A DNA stretch of 34,637 nt from Nocardia wallacei (lineage in GTDB: Bacteria > Actinomycetota > Actinomycetes > Mycobacteriales > Mycobacteriaceae): assembly GCF_029869545.1 (NCBI RefSeq), contig NZ_JARWQD010000388.1, positions 1 to 34,637 of the forward strand, written 5' to 3'. Under the pieces are notes generated by a model, which made no database searches, was not told the DNA's origin, and worked only from the letters and a program-made list of their open reading frames with translations. The position numbers and the translations under genes were made by a program. Below are positions 25,119-32,595 of this stretch, one piece after another; the stretch's first letter is position 1, and every line of letters begins with the position of its first letter.

Positions 25119-25145
25119 GGGACTCCTCGCTGCTCGTGCTGCTAC

Positions 25146-25165
25146 CGGGCGGGTCGGCCCGCCCG
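25146..25165 (-). other. strong hairpin in the 5' leader of the seven-gene operon
   Basis: Perfect inverted repeat cgggcggg-tcgg-cccgcccg, an 8-bp all-GC stem with a 4-base loop. It lies between the operators and the ribosome-binding site of the amidohydrolase gene, about 28 bases from the start codon. There is no U-run. It could stabilise the 5' end of the mRNA or hinder passage of polymerase. A role is not established. Confidence 0.45.
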
Positions 25166-25171
25166 CGGTGT

Positions 25172-25208
25172 GAGATCAGCAATCTCCGATGGCGAGAATA
25201 ATACTCTC
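25172..25208. promoter_or_regulatory. tandem operators of the seven-gene operon
   Basis: GAGAAT-aat-ACTCTC at 25194-25208 has one mismatch to the shared palindrome. A second symmetric copy, GAGATcagcaATCTC at 25172-25186, is weaker. Their centres are 22 bases apart, two helical turns, so two dimers could bind the same face. On the minus strand a TATTAT inside the first site (25198-25203) could be the -10 element. Confidence 0.6.
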
Positions 25209-25229
25209 GTCATTGGTCGGACGATACCC

Positions 25230-25835
25230 TCAACCGGCGTCGCCGGGCGCGGTGTCGGCGAATCCGGACGCCAGCGCGCGCAGCGCGGCGTCGAGATAGG
25301 CGGTCAGATCGGCGTCGGCCCGCCGCACCCAGGCGTCGTACGCGGCGCGGCACACCGCGAGGGTGGCGCGGCCGACCGCGAGCGGATACAGCGCGTCCGG
25401 CGGGGTGCCGGTGCGCCGGGCGGCGAAGTCGATGATCGCCCGCTCCCAGGCGTCGTAGTGCACCGCGGCGCTGGCGACCAGGGTCGGGACCGTGCTGAGC
25501 AGGCGCATGCGCATGCGCAGTTCGGGGATGTCCGTGGCGCGGTAGTCGTTGGCCGCCAGCACGGCTCGGCGGATGGCGGGGAGCAGGCCGAGGTCCGCGG
25601 GGGTGTCGTCGAGCAGGGTCCGGATCGCGTCGACCTCGCCGTCGAACCGGTGCCACAGCACCGCCGTCTTCGACTCGAAGTACCGGAAGAAGGTGCGCGC
25701 GCTGACCCCGGCGGTGGCGGCGATCTGCTCGACGGTCGTCTCCTCGAACCCCTGCGCGGTGAACAGTTCCAGCGCGATGAGCTCCAGTTCGCGGCGGCTG
25801 GTGCCCCGGGGCCGTCCGGCTCTTGTTTCTGACAC
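25230..25835 (-). CDS. mftR: MftR, mycofactocin-system TetR regulator
   Basis: 201 residues. Helix-turn-helix TTVEQIAATAGVSARTFFRYFESKTAVLW at about 33-61, followed by a ligand domain with RMRMRLLSTVPTLVASAAVHYDAWERAIIDFAARR, which matches the mycofactocin-system regulator family. MftR is known to bind long-chain acyl-CoAs and repress mft genes in mycobacteria. It is divergent from mftA across about 80 bases of palindromes. The start is GTG 25835, which places its first codons in the left arm of one repeat. It lies 22 bases from the nearest GAGAAT operator, so it is an alternative candidate for that site. Confidence 0.88.
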   Translation of the reverse strand: MSETRAGRPRGTSRRELELIALELFTAQGFEETTVEQIAATAGVSARTFFRYFESKTAVLWHRFDGEVDAIRTLLDDTPADLGLLPAIRRAVLAANDYRATDIPELRMRMRLLSTVPTLVASAAVHYDAWERAIIDFAARRTGTPPDALYPLAVGRATLAVCRAAYDAWVRRADADLTAYLDAALRALASGFADTAPGDAG

Positions 25836-25890
25836 GAAATGACATTACCTTGTTTGGAGAACAGTATTTCCATTTCGTCACGCGGTGACG
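25834..25890. promoter_or_regulatory. mftR-mftA divergent control region with nested palindromes
   Basis: Three symmetric elements lie here. ACGAAATG (25834-25841) pairs with CATTTCGT (25871-25878). TGTT-tggag-AACA (25851-25863) sits in the centre of that pair. CGTCAC-gcg-GTGACG (25876-25890) is a perfect 6-3-6 palindrome. A weak GAGAAC-agt-ATTTCC also occurs at 25857-25871. MftR is the expected ligand of one or more of these. The perfect palindrome would sit between the promoter and the mftA ribosome-binding site. Confidence 0.5.
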
Positions 25891-25915
25891 GAAGCTCGGC
25901 CCTCGGGGAGTTCTC

Positions 25916-26011
25916 ATGATGGACAACGACATCGAGTACGTGGAGGCGCTCGTCGCCGACGAGACGCTGGTGGAAGAGGTGTCGATCGATGGCATGTGCG
26001 GTGTCTACTGA
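25916..26011 (+). CDS. mftA: MftA, mycofactocin precursor peptide
   Basis: 31-residue peptide, too short for usual gene finders. It ends in the invariant core IDGMCGVY, whose C-terminal Val-Tyr pair becomes the redox core of mycofactocin. The N-terminal part is acidic leader. MftB recognises the leader, MftC decarboxylates and cyclises the C-terminus, and MftE cleaves it. The start is ATG 25916 with GGGGAG just upstream. A second ATG follows immediately. The stop overlaps the mftB start. Confidence 0.92.
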   Translation: MMDNDIEYVEALVADETLVEEVSIDGMCGVY

Positions 26012-26291
26012 GCCGCGGCCGTTCGACCTCGACGGCCGCTGGGCGCTGGCGGAGCAGGTGTCGGTCCGGCCCGAGCGGTTCGGGGCGCTGCTGTACCACT
26101 TCGGCACCCGGCGGCTGTCGTTTCTCAAGAGCCGCACGCTGTTTCACGTTGTGACCGGTCTGTCCGCCGCCGGGTCGGCGCGGCAGGCCTGTCTCGCGGC
26201 GGGCGTCCCGGAGGCCCAGCTGCCCGCCTACCGGACCGCCCTGGCGGCCCTCGCGGCCTCCGACATGATCCGGGAAGGGGCCCCCTCATGA
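26001..26291 (+). CDS. mftB: MftB, precursor-peptide chaperone (RRE protein)
   Basis: 96 residues. The segment GALLYHFGTRRLSFLKSRTL is diagnostic for MftB, a PqqD-like peptide-recognition protein that delivers MftA to MftC. I take GTG 26001, which overlaps the mftA stop. ATG 25989 in frame would add four residues. No separate ribosome-binding site is visible, so it is probably translated by coupling to mftA. It overlaps mftC by ATGA. Confidence 0.9.
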   Translation: MSTEPRPFDLDGRWALAEQVSVRPERFGALLYHFGTRRLSFLKSRTLFHVVTGLSAAGSARQACLAAGVPEAQLPAYRTALAALAASDMIREGAPS

Positions 26292-27505
26292 ACGCACCGC
26301 TGCCGCTGGTCGAGCAGTTCCACTACGGCCTGGACGCACCGATCTGCCTGACCTGGGAGCTCACCTACGCCTGCAATCTGTCGTGTGTGCACTGCCTGTC
26401 CAGTTCCGGGCGGCGCGACCCGCGGGAACTGACGACCGACGAATGCACCGGCCTGATCGACGAGTTCGAGCGGATGCAGGTCTTCTACGTCAATATCGGC
26501 GGCGGCGAGCCGACCGTGCGCCCGGACTTCTGGGATCTGGTCGACTACGCCACCGGCCATCACGTCGGAGTCAAGTTCTCCACCAACGGGATTCGGATCA
26601 CGCCCGACGCCGCGCGCCGGATCGCGACCAGCGGCTACGTGGATGTGCAGATCTCGCTCGACGGCGCCACCGAGGCGGTCAACGACGCGGTGCGCGGCGC
26701 CGGGTCGTACCGCACGGCGATCCGGGCGATGGAGCGGCTGGCCTCCGCGGGGGTGTACGACTTCAAGCTGTCGGTGGTGGTCACTCGCCAGAACGCGGGC
26801 CAGCTCGACGCGTTCCGGGCGATCGCCGACCTGTTCGGTGCCCAGCTGCGGTTGACCCGGTTGCGGCCGTCCGGCCGCGGCGCCGACACCTGGGACGAGT
26901 TGCACCCGACCGCGCAACAGCAGCGGGATCTGTACGACTGGCTGCGCGACCACGGCGAGTCGGTGCTGACCGGGGATTCGTTCTTCCATCTGGCCGGGTA
27001 CGGAGAGTCGCTGCCCGGGCTGAATCTGTGCGGGGCGGGGCGGGTGGTGTGCCTGATCGATCCGGTGGGTGACGTCTACGCGTGCCCGTTCGCGATCCAC
27101 GATCGGTTCCGCGCCGGAAACATCCGCACCGCAGGGGGATTCGAGCCGGTGTGGCGCGATTCCGAGCTGTTCGCCGAACTGCGTGCGCCGCAGACCGGCG
27201 GCGCCTGCACCGCCTGCTCCGCCTACGACGCGTGCCGTGGCGGCTGTATGGCGGCGAAGTTCTTCACCGGCCTGCCGCTGGCCGGTCCGGATCCGGAATG
27301 TGTTCGCGGATACGGTGATTCGGCGCTGGCAACGGTCGATCGGAACACCGTGCCGAAGCCTTCCGAGGACCATTCGCACCGGGGCGGCCGCGTCGCGATC
27401 GGCATGCCCGGCATGCCGCGGCGGGCTTCGGGAATACCACAGCGGGCCTGTGACGAGAGCCCGCTGGCGGGCTTCGCCGGTCCGGGACAACGGGGTGCGC
27501 CGTGA
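26288..27505 (+). CDS. mftC: MftC, radical SAM/SPASM mycofactocin maturase
   Basis: 405 residues. The radical SAM CX3CX2C is at Cys29, Cys33 and Cys36, and GGGEP is at 71-75. SPASM-domain cysteines for auxiliary iron-sulfur clusters lie at 248, 255, 266, 307, 310, 316, 320 and 338. The enzyme decarboxylates the MftA tyrosine and forms the Val-Tyr carbon-carbon bond. The last 60 or so residues, after Cys338, form a Gly/Pro/Arg-rich tail whose DNA contains direct and inverted repeats (27421-27476). It overlaps mftB (ATGA) and mftE (GTGA). Confidence 0.93.
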   Translation: MNAPLPLVEQFHYGLDAPICLTWELTYACNLSCVHCLSSSGRRDPRELTTDECTGLIDEFERMQVFYVNIGGGEPTVRPDFWDLVDYATGHHVGVKFSTNGIRITPDAARRIATSGYVDVQISLDGATEAVNDAVRGAGSYRTAIRAMERLASAGVYDFKLSVVVTRQNAGQLDAFRAIADLFGAQLRLTRLRPSGRGADTWDELHPTAQQQRDLYDWLRDHGESVLTGDSFFHLAGYGESLPGLNLCGAGRVVCLIDPVGDVYACPFAIHDRFRAGNIRTAGGFEPVWRDSELFAELRAPQTGGACTACSAYDACRGGCMAAKFFTGLPLAGPDPECVRGYGDSALATVDRNTVPKPSEDHSHRGGRVAIGMPGMPRRASGIPQRACDESPLAGFAGPGQRGAP

Positions 27506-28203
27506 GGCCGCCGCACCGTCTGGCCGATCTGGCGTGGCCGGACATCCGGGACCGGGCGGCGGCGGGCGCGCTGCTCGCGGTTCCGGTCGGCGCCACCGAA
27601 CAGCACGGGCCGCATCTGCCGCTGTCGACCGATACCGATATCGCGGTCACGCTGTGCGATCGGCTGGCGGAGTCCCGCGCGGACGTGCTGGTCGCGCCGC
27701 CGGTGCCGTACGGATCCAGCGGCGAGCACGCGGGTTTCGCCGGTACCCTGTCCATCGGCCGGGAAGCTACCGAACTGCTGCTCGTCGAGTTGGGCCGCAG
27801 CGCCTGCGAGACGTTCTCCCGCCTGTTGTTCGTCTCGACCCACGGCGGCAACGACGCACCGGTCACCCGCGCGGTCGAGCGGCTGCGCGCGGAGTCCCGC
27901 GACGTCCGCGGATTCGCCCCGAGCTGGCACGGCGACCCGCACGCAGGCCGCACCGAAACGTCGCTGATGCTGTCCCTGCGCCCCCTCGCGGTCCGCTGCT
28001 GCCGCGCCGTCACCGGCAACACCAGCCCGTTGCGAGAACTGATGCCCCAGTTACGTTCCTGCGGCGTCCGCGCCGTCAGCCCCTCGGGAATCCTCGGCGA
28101 CCCCACCGGCGCCACGGGCTCCGAAGGCAGCACCCTGATGGATGCGCTGTCCGCGGCCCTGGCGTGGCAGGTCGAGCAGTGGCACGGCGAGGAGGCCGCG
28201 TGA
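27502..28203 (+). CDS. mftE: MftE, creatininase-family peptidase
   Basis: 233 residues. Metal-binding residues of the creatininase family are present: Glu33 and His35 in ATEQHGPHLPL, Asp44, and the HAGRTETSLML segment with His147 and Glu152. MftE releases the modified Val-Tyr dipeptide from the MftA C-terminus. It starts at GTG 27502, overlapping the mftC stop. In the textbook order mftD comes before mftE. Here mftD is displaced to the cluster end. Confidence 0.92.
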   Translation: MRPPHRLADLAWPDIRDRAAAGALLAVPVGATEQHGPHLPLSTDTDIAVTLCDRLAESRADVLVAPPVPYGSSGEHAGFAGTLSIGREATELLLVELGRSACETFSRLLFVSTHGGNDAPVTRAVERLRAESRDVRGFAPSWHGDPHAGRTETSLMLSLRPLAVRCCRAVTGNTSPLRELMPQLRSCGVRAVSPSGILGDPTGATGSEGSTLMDALSAALAWQVEQWHGEEAA

Positions 28204-28236
28204 TGGCTGTGACGGCATGGGGGAGGGAGGTGTGCC

Positions 28237-29073
28237 GTGGTCCGGGCTCGGAGCGTGGTGAGTGAGGGCGGGCATCGCCGGGTGGCGGTGGTGACCGGGG
28301 CCGCGCGCGGGATCGGGGCGGCCACCGTGCTGGCGCTGGCGGACCGGGGATGGTCGGTGCTGGCGGTCGATGTGGCCGAGGACGATCCGGTCCTGCCGTA
28401 TTCGATGGGATCCAAGCGGGAGCTGCTGGCGGTCGCCACGGAGGCGGCCAGCCGGGTCAATCGGGTCGGCGCGGTCCGGCCCTTCGTGGCCGACGTGCGC
28501 GACCCCGAGGCGCTACGGTCCGCCGTGGCCGAGGCGGTGGACACCTGGGGCGGCCTGGACGCCGCCGTCGCCGCCGCCGGGGTGATAGCGGGCGGAGTTC
28601 CGCTGTGGGACATGCCGATCGAGCAGGAACGCGCGGTGCTCGATGTCTGCCTGGGCGGCGTGGTGAATCTGGCCCGGGCGGCCGTCCCCGCGCTGCTGGC
28701 CCGCCCCGCCCCGCGCACGGGCCGGTTCCTGGCCGTCGCCTCGGCCGCCGCGACCAAGGGCCTGCCGATGCTGGCGGCCTACTGCGCGGCGAAAGCCGGT
28801 GTGGCGGGGCTGATTCGGGCGCTGGGATCCGAACTCGGCGGCAGCGGCGTCACCGCGAACGCGGTCAGCCCGGGTTCCACGGATACCGCCGTCCTGGACG
28901 AGACGGCCCGCCTGTACGGGCTGCCGGACGCGGCACGATTCGGCGGCCAGCAGCCCGTGGGCCGCCTGCTCGATCCCGCCGAAATCGCCAGCGTGCTGGC
29001 CTTTCTCGCCGGTGCCGACAACAGTGCGATGACCGGCGCGGTGGTGCCCGTCGACGGTGGGCTGGCGCTATGA
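28237..29073 (+). CDS. mycofactocin-associated short-chain dehydrogenase (SDR)
   Basis: 278 residues. Dinucleotide motif TGAARGIG (20-27) and catalytic Ser169, Tyr182 and Lys186 are present. The NNAG-type motif reads AAAG (112-115). An insert after the second strand (EDDPVLPYSMGSKRELLAVATEA) is a hallmark of SDRs that keep a nicotinamide cofactor bound and pass electrons to mycofactocin rather than exchanging it. The start is GTG 28237 with GGAGGGAGG upstream. It lies between mftE and mftF and overlaps mftF by ATGA. The alcohol substrate is unknown. Confidence 0.88.
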   Translation: MVRARSVVSEGGHRRVAVVTGAARGIGAATVLALADRGWSVLAVDVAEDDPVLPYSMGSKRELLAVATEAASRVNRVGAVRPFVADVRDPEALRSAVAEAVDTWGGLDAAVAAAGVIAGGVPLWDMPIEQERAVLDVCLGGVVNLARAAVPALLARPAPRTGRFLAVASAAATKGLPMLAAYCAAKAGVAGLIRALGSELGGSGVTANAVSPGSTDTAVLDETARLYGLPDAARFGGQQPVGRLLDPAEIASVLAFLAGADNSAMTGAVVPVDGGLAL

Positions 29074-30419
29074 CCGACCCGTTCCCGCAGGGCGTGCGGG
29101 TGACCCTCGATCCGGGCGTCCGCATGCTCAGCAGGCACCTGTGGTGGGGTGGCTCGCCCGCGCGCCTGCTACGGCTGACACCGGCCGGATACGTGGCCTG
29201 GCAACAGCTTCGGGCGGCGCCGGTGGCGGGCGGTGCCGCGGCCGTGCTGGCACGGCGGCTCACCGACTCCGGCTTCGCGCATCCCCGGCCGCGGCCGCGG
29301 CGGGCGCCCGATATCACCGTGGTGGTCCCGGTGCGGGATCGTCCGGTGCCGCTGGCGCGCTGCCTGGCCGCCCTCGGGAACCGCTACCCGGTGCTCGTGG
29401 TCGACGACGGGTCGGCCGACCCGTCGGGTATTGCCGCTGCGGCGGGCCGGTACGGCGCGACCTTGCTGCGGCACGACCGCAATCGCGGGCCCGCCGCCGC
29501 GCGCAACACCGCGCTGCGCCGCGTACGGACCGAACTCGTGGCGTTCGTCGACAGCGATTGCGTTCCCGACGGCGACTGGATCGGCCGTCTCGCAGGGCAT
29601 TTCGATGATCCGCTGGTCGCGGCGGTGGCCCCGCGCATCACCGCGCTCGGCCCCGGCCCCTGCGAACTGGACCTCGGGGTCAGCCCCGCGCGGGTGCTCC
29701 CGAACGCCGGGGTGACCTTCGTTCCCACCGCCGCGCTGCTGACCCGGCGCGGCGCCCTCGTCGACATCGCCCGGCACACCGCGGTATTCGATCCCGACCT
29801 GCGGGTGGGGGAGGACGTCGACCTGGTGTGGCGGCTGCACGCGGCGGGCTGGCGGGTGCGCTACGACCCCGGCGTCCTGGTCGCGCACGAGGAACCCGGC
29901 TCGATCGGCCGGGTCCTCGCCCGCAGATTCCGCTACGGGACCTCGGCCGCGCCGCTGGCCCTGCGGCATCCGGATTCGAGTGCGCCCCTGGTGGTTCCGC
30001 TGTGGTCGGCGGTCACCGTGCTGGGTCTGCTCGGTGGATCGCCGGGGGCGGCGGCCGCGGCCTTCGCGGCGTCGGTGCTGAGCAACGGCGCGACGCTGCG
30101 GCGGCTGGGCGCGCCCGCGAGTCAGGCGCTGCGATACGCGACGGTGGCCCTGTGGCACACCGGATCGGGAATCGGCCGCTACGGCACGCGATTCGGGTTC
30201 CCGCTGCTCGCCCTGGCCGCGGTCGGCGGCGGGCCCGGTCGCCGAGTCGCGCTCGGGGCACTGGCCTGCGCGGCCGTCGCCGGGCGGCGTAATCCGCTGC
30301 GCCAGATCGCCGACGACGTCGCCTACGGGTGCGGTGTGTGGGCCGGGTGCCTGCGGCATCGCACGATCGTCCCGCTGCGTCCCCGGCTGGCCGGTCGCGG
30401 TGCCTGCTCGAAAAGCTGA
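29070..30419 (+). CDS. mftF: MftF, mycofactocin glycosyltransferase
   Basis: 449 residues. A GT2 domain begins near residue 83 (ITVVVPVRDRPVPL). It carries DDGSAD, the metal-binding DSDCVPDGDW, and GEDVDLVWRLHAAGWRVRY near the acceptor side. A hydrophobic region at about 310-400 may tie it to the membrane. The N-terminal 80 residues (RVTLDPGVRMLSRHLWWGGSP) are typical of MftF. It builds the oligoglucose chain of mature mycofactocin. The ATGA overlap with the SDR implies coupled expression. Confidence 0.9.
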   Translation: MTDPFPQGVRVTLDPGVRMLSRHLWWGGSPARLLRLTPAGYVAWQQLRAAPVAGGAAAVLARRLTDSGFAHPRPRPRRAPDITVVVPVRDRPVPLARCLAALGNRYPVLVVDDGSADPSGIAAAAGRYGATLLRHDRNRGPAAARNTALRRVRTELVAFVDSDCVPDGDWIGRLAGHFDDPLVAAVAPRITALGPGPCELDLGVSPARVLPNAGVTFVPTAALLTRRGALVDIARHTAVFDPDLRVGEDVDLVWRLHAAGWRVRYDPGVLVAHEEPGSIGRVLARRFRYGTSAAPLALRHPDSSAPLVVPLWSAVTVLGLLGGSPGAAAAAFAASVLSNGATLRRLGAPASQALRYATVALWHTGSGIGRYGTRFGFPLLALAAVGGGPGRRVALGALACAAVAGRRNPLRQIADDVAYGCGVWAGCLRHRTIVPLRPRLAGRGACSKS

Positions 30420-30436
30420 GAGAACAAGGAGATTCC

Positions 30437-31618
30437 ATGGCCGCGAGTTGGTTCGAGACCGTTGCCGAGGCACAGCGCCGTGCCCGCGGACGACTGCCGT
30501 CGTCGGTGTACAGCGCGCTGCTGGCCGGGTCGGAGAAGGGAGTGACCCTGCGCGACAACGTCGATGCGTTCGACGAGATCGCGCTGGCGCCCCGGACCGC
30601 CGGGCTGTCGGACAAGCGTGATCTCGCGACAACAGTGCTGGGACAGGAGATTTCGTTCCCGGTCCTGATCTCGCCCACCGGTGTGCAGGCCGTGCATCCC
30701 GAGGGCGAGGTGGCCGTCGCCCGTGCCGCCGCGGCCCGCGGCACGGCGATGGGGCTCAGTTCGTTCGCGAGCAAACCGATAGATCAGGTGGTGGCGGCGA
30801 ACGAGAAGACGTTCTTCCAGATCTATTGGATCGGCGGCCGCGAGGCCGTGCTGCGCCGGGTGGAGCGGGCGCGGGCGGCCGGTGCCGTCGGCCTGATCCT
30901 CACCCTCGACTGGTCGTTCTCCTACGGCCGGGACTGGGGCAGCCCGCACATCCCGGAGCGGCTCACTCCCCGCGAAGCGGTGCGGTTCGCCCCGCAGGCC
31001 CTGCGCAAACCGCGGTGGCTGCTGACCTATCTGCGATCGCGTGGGCTGCCGGACCTCACCGTGCCGAATATGGCCGAGGACGGGGAGATCCCCACATTCT
31101 TCGGCGCCTACGGGCAGTGGATGAACTCACCGAAACCCACCTGGGACGACGTGCGCTGGCTGCGTGACCACTGGGAGGGCCCGCTGCTGGTGAAGGGCGT
31201 GATCCGGGTGGACGAGGCGCGCCGGGCCGTCGACGCCGGTGTGGACGCGATCTCGGTGTCCAATCACGGCGGCAACAATCTCGACGGCACGCCCGCCACC
31301 ATTCGCGCCCTGCCCGCCATCGCCGAGGCCGTCGGCGACGAGGTCGAGGTGCTGCTCGACGGCGGTATCCGGCGGGGCAGCGATGTCGTCAAGGCGGTGG
31401 CGCTCGGCGCCCGTGCGGTGCTGATCGGGCGCGCGTACCTGTGGGGTCTGGCGGCCGGGGGTCAGGCCGGTGTCGAGAATGTCCTCGATATCCTGCGCGG
31501 CAGTATCGATTCGACGCTGATGGCGCTGGGGCACAGCTCGATTCACGACCTCGGGCGCGACGACGTGGTGTTACCGCCGGGCTTCGCCTGCGCACTCGGT
31601 GCCGCGGACCCGCACTGA
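30437..31618 (+). CDS. mftD: MftD, FMN-dependent alpha-hydroxy-acid dehydrogenase-like enzyme
   Basis: 393 residues, FMN TIM barrel. Lys253 (LVKGV) and catalytic His277 (SNHGGNNLDG) are conserved. The Arg that binds the substrate carboxylate in glycolate oxidase (HGARQ) is Asn280 here. That fits MftD, whose substrate is the amino-pyrrolidinone intermediate released by MftE, oxidised to pre-mycofactocin. The start is ATG 30437 with AAGGAGA upstream. Open sequence before it belongs to the end of mftF. It is last in the cluster, 17 bases after mftF. Confidence 0.92.
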   Translation: MAASWFETVAEAQRRARGRLPSSVYSALLAGSEKGVTLRDNVDAFDEIALAPRTAGLSDKRDLATTVLGQEISFPVLISPTGVQAVHPEGEVAVARAAAARGTAMGLSSFASKPIDQVVAANEKTFFQIYWIGGREAVLRRVERARAAGAVGLILTLDWSFSYGRDWGSPHIPERLTPREAVRFAPQALRKPRWLLTYLRSRGLPDLTVPNMAEDGEIPTFFGAYGQWMNSPKPTWDDVRWLRDHWEGPLLVKGVIRVDEARRAVDAGVDAISVSNHGGNNLDGTPATIRALPAIAEAVGDEVEVLLDGGIRRGSDVVKAVALGARAVLIGRAYLWGLAAGGQAGVENVLDILRGSIDSTLMALGHSSIHDLGRDDVVLPPGFACALGAADPH

Positions 31619-31628
31619 TACCGCGGCC

Positions 31629-32582
31629 ATGTCCGCGCGACGCGACGGTACGCACGGGCCCCTGCCCGGATTCGGTGAGCCGCTGCGGTATACGGCCGGT
31701 GAGGCGGCGGCCGCCGTCGGCATCCCACTGGCGCGCGCCCGGCAGTTCTGGCGCGCCCTCGGCTACCCGGCCAGCGGCGACGAGGCGGTGGCATTCGGTG
31801 CGTCCGATGTGCAGTTGCTCCGGACGATCAGCGGCTATGTCTCCGACGGTGTGCTGACGGAGGCGGATACGCTGCGCCTGACCCGCGTTCTGACCCGGGC
31901 CATCGCCCACCTGGCCCATCTGCAGGTGGAGATCGTCGCGAGCCAGCAGGCCCGGGCGCGGGCGGGCGGCATCGACGCGGTGCACGAGATGATGCAGCGG
32001 ATGCCGGAGGTGCAGCAGGTCCTCGGCCAGATCTGGGTTCGCCAATTGTCCACGGCCATCCAGGGTTTCGAGGCGAGTGCCGCGGCGTCGCCCACAGCGG
32101 CGGTGGCGGTGGGGTTCGCCGACATCGTCGATTTCACGGAGTTGACCCGCAGTCGCGCCGAGGGCGATCTGACGCGCGTCGTGAGCCGGTTCGAATTCCG
32201 CTCGACGCAGGTGATCTTCGACTCGGGTGGCAGCGTGGTGAAGATGCTGGGGGACGAGGTGCTGTTCACCGCGCCCGATGCCGCCGGTGCCGCGGGCATC
32301 GCCGGTCGTCTGATCGAGCAATTCGCCGGGGACCCCGACATTCCCGGGCTGCGGGTCGGGGTGGCCTGGGGTCCGGTGATCCGGTACCTGGGCGATATCT
32401 TCGGGACCACCGTCAACCTCGCCAGCCGCCTGACCGCGCTGGCGGAACCCGGCACGGTGCTGGGTGCGCCCGGAGTGGCGCAGGCGCTGGCGGGACATTC
32501 GGGTTTCCGGTTGATTCCGTTGCCGGACATCGAGATTCGTGGCATCGGCACGGTGGCACCGGTACGGATCGCGCGACACTGA
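31629..32582 (+). CDS. class III adenylate cyclase with regulatory domain
   Basis: 317 residues. The N-terminal part (about 18-150, RYTAGEAAAAVGIPLARARQFW) resembles the adenylate-cyclase regulatory domain of Rv1264-type enzymes, which sense pH. In the cyclase domain all key residues are present: metal Asp165 and Asp209, adenine-selecting Lys205 and Asp256, and transition-state Asn263 and Arg267. An active cAMP-forming dimer is expected. The start is ATG 31629, with no strong ribosome-binding site. GTG 31599 overlaps mftD and is less likely. It follows mftD by 10 bases and may be read through from the mft transcript. Confidence 0.87.
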   Translation: MSARRDGTHGPLPGFGEPLRYTAGEAAAAVGIPLARARQFWRALGYPASGDEAVAFGASDVQLLRTISGYVSDGVLTEADTLRLTRVLTRAIAHLAHLQVEIVASQQARARAGGIDAVHEMMQRMPEVQQVLGQIWVRQLSTAIQGFEASAAASPTAAVAVGFADIVDFTELTRSRAEGDLTRVVSRFEFRSTQVIFDSGGSVVKMLGDEVLFTAPDAAGAAGIAGRLIEQFAGDPDIPGLRVGVAWGPVIRYLGDIFGTTVNLASRLTALAEPGTVLGAPGVAQALAGHSGFRLIPLPDIEIRGIGTVAPVRIARH

Positions 32583-32595
32583 GACGAGGATGGCG

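Noticed and set aside
28203..28265. A 20-codon frame starting in the TGATG at the mftE stop
   Set aside because: It runs into the SDR coding sequence in another frame and has no ribosome-binding site. The SDR start has a strong one.
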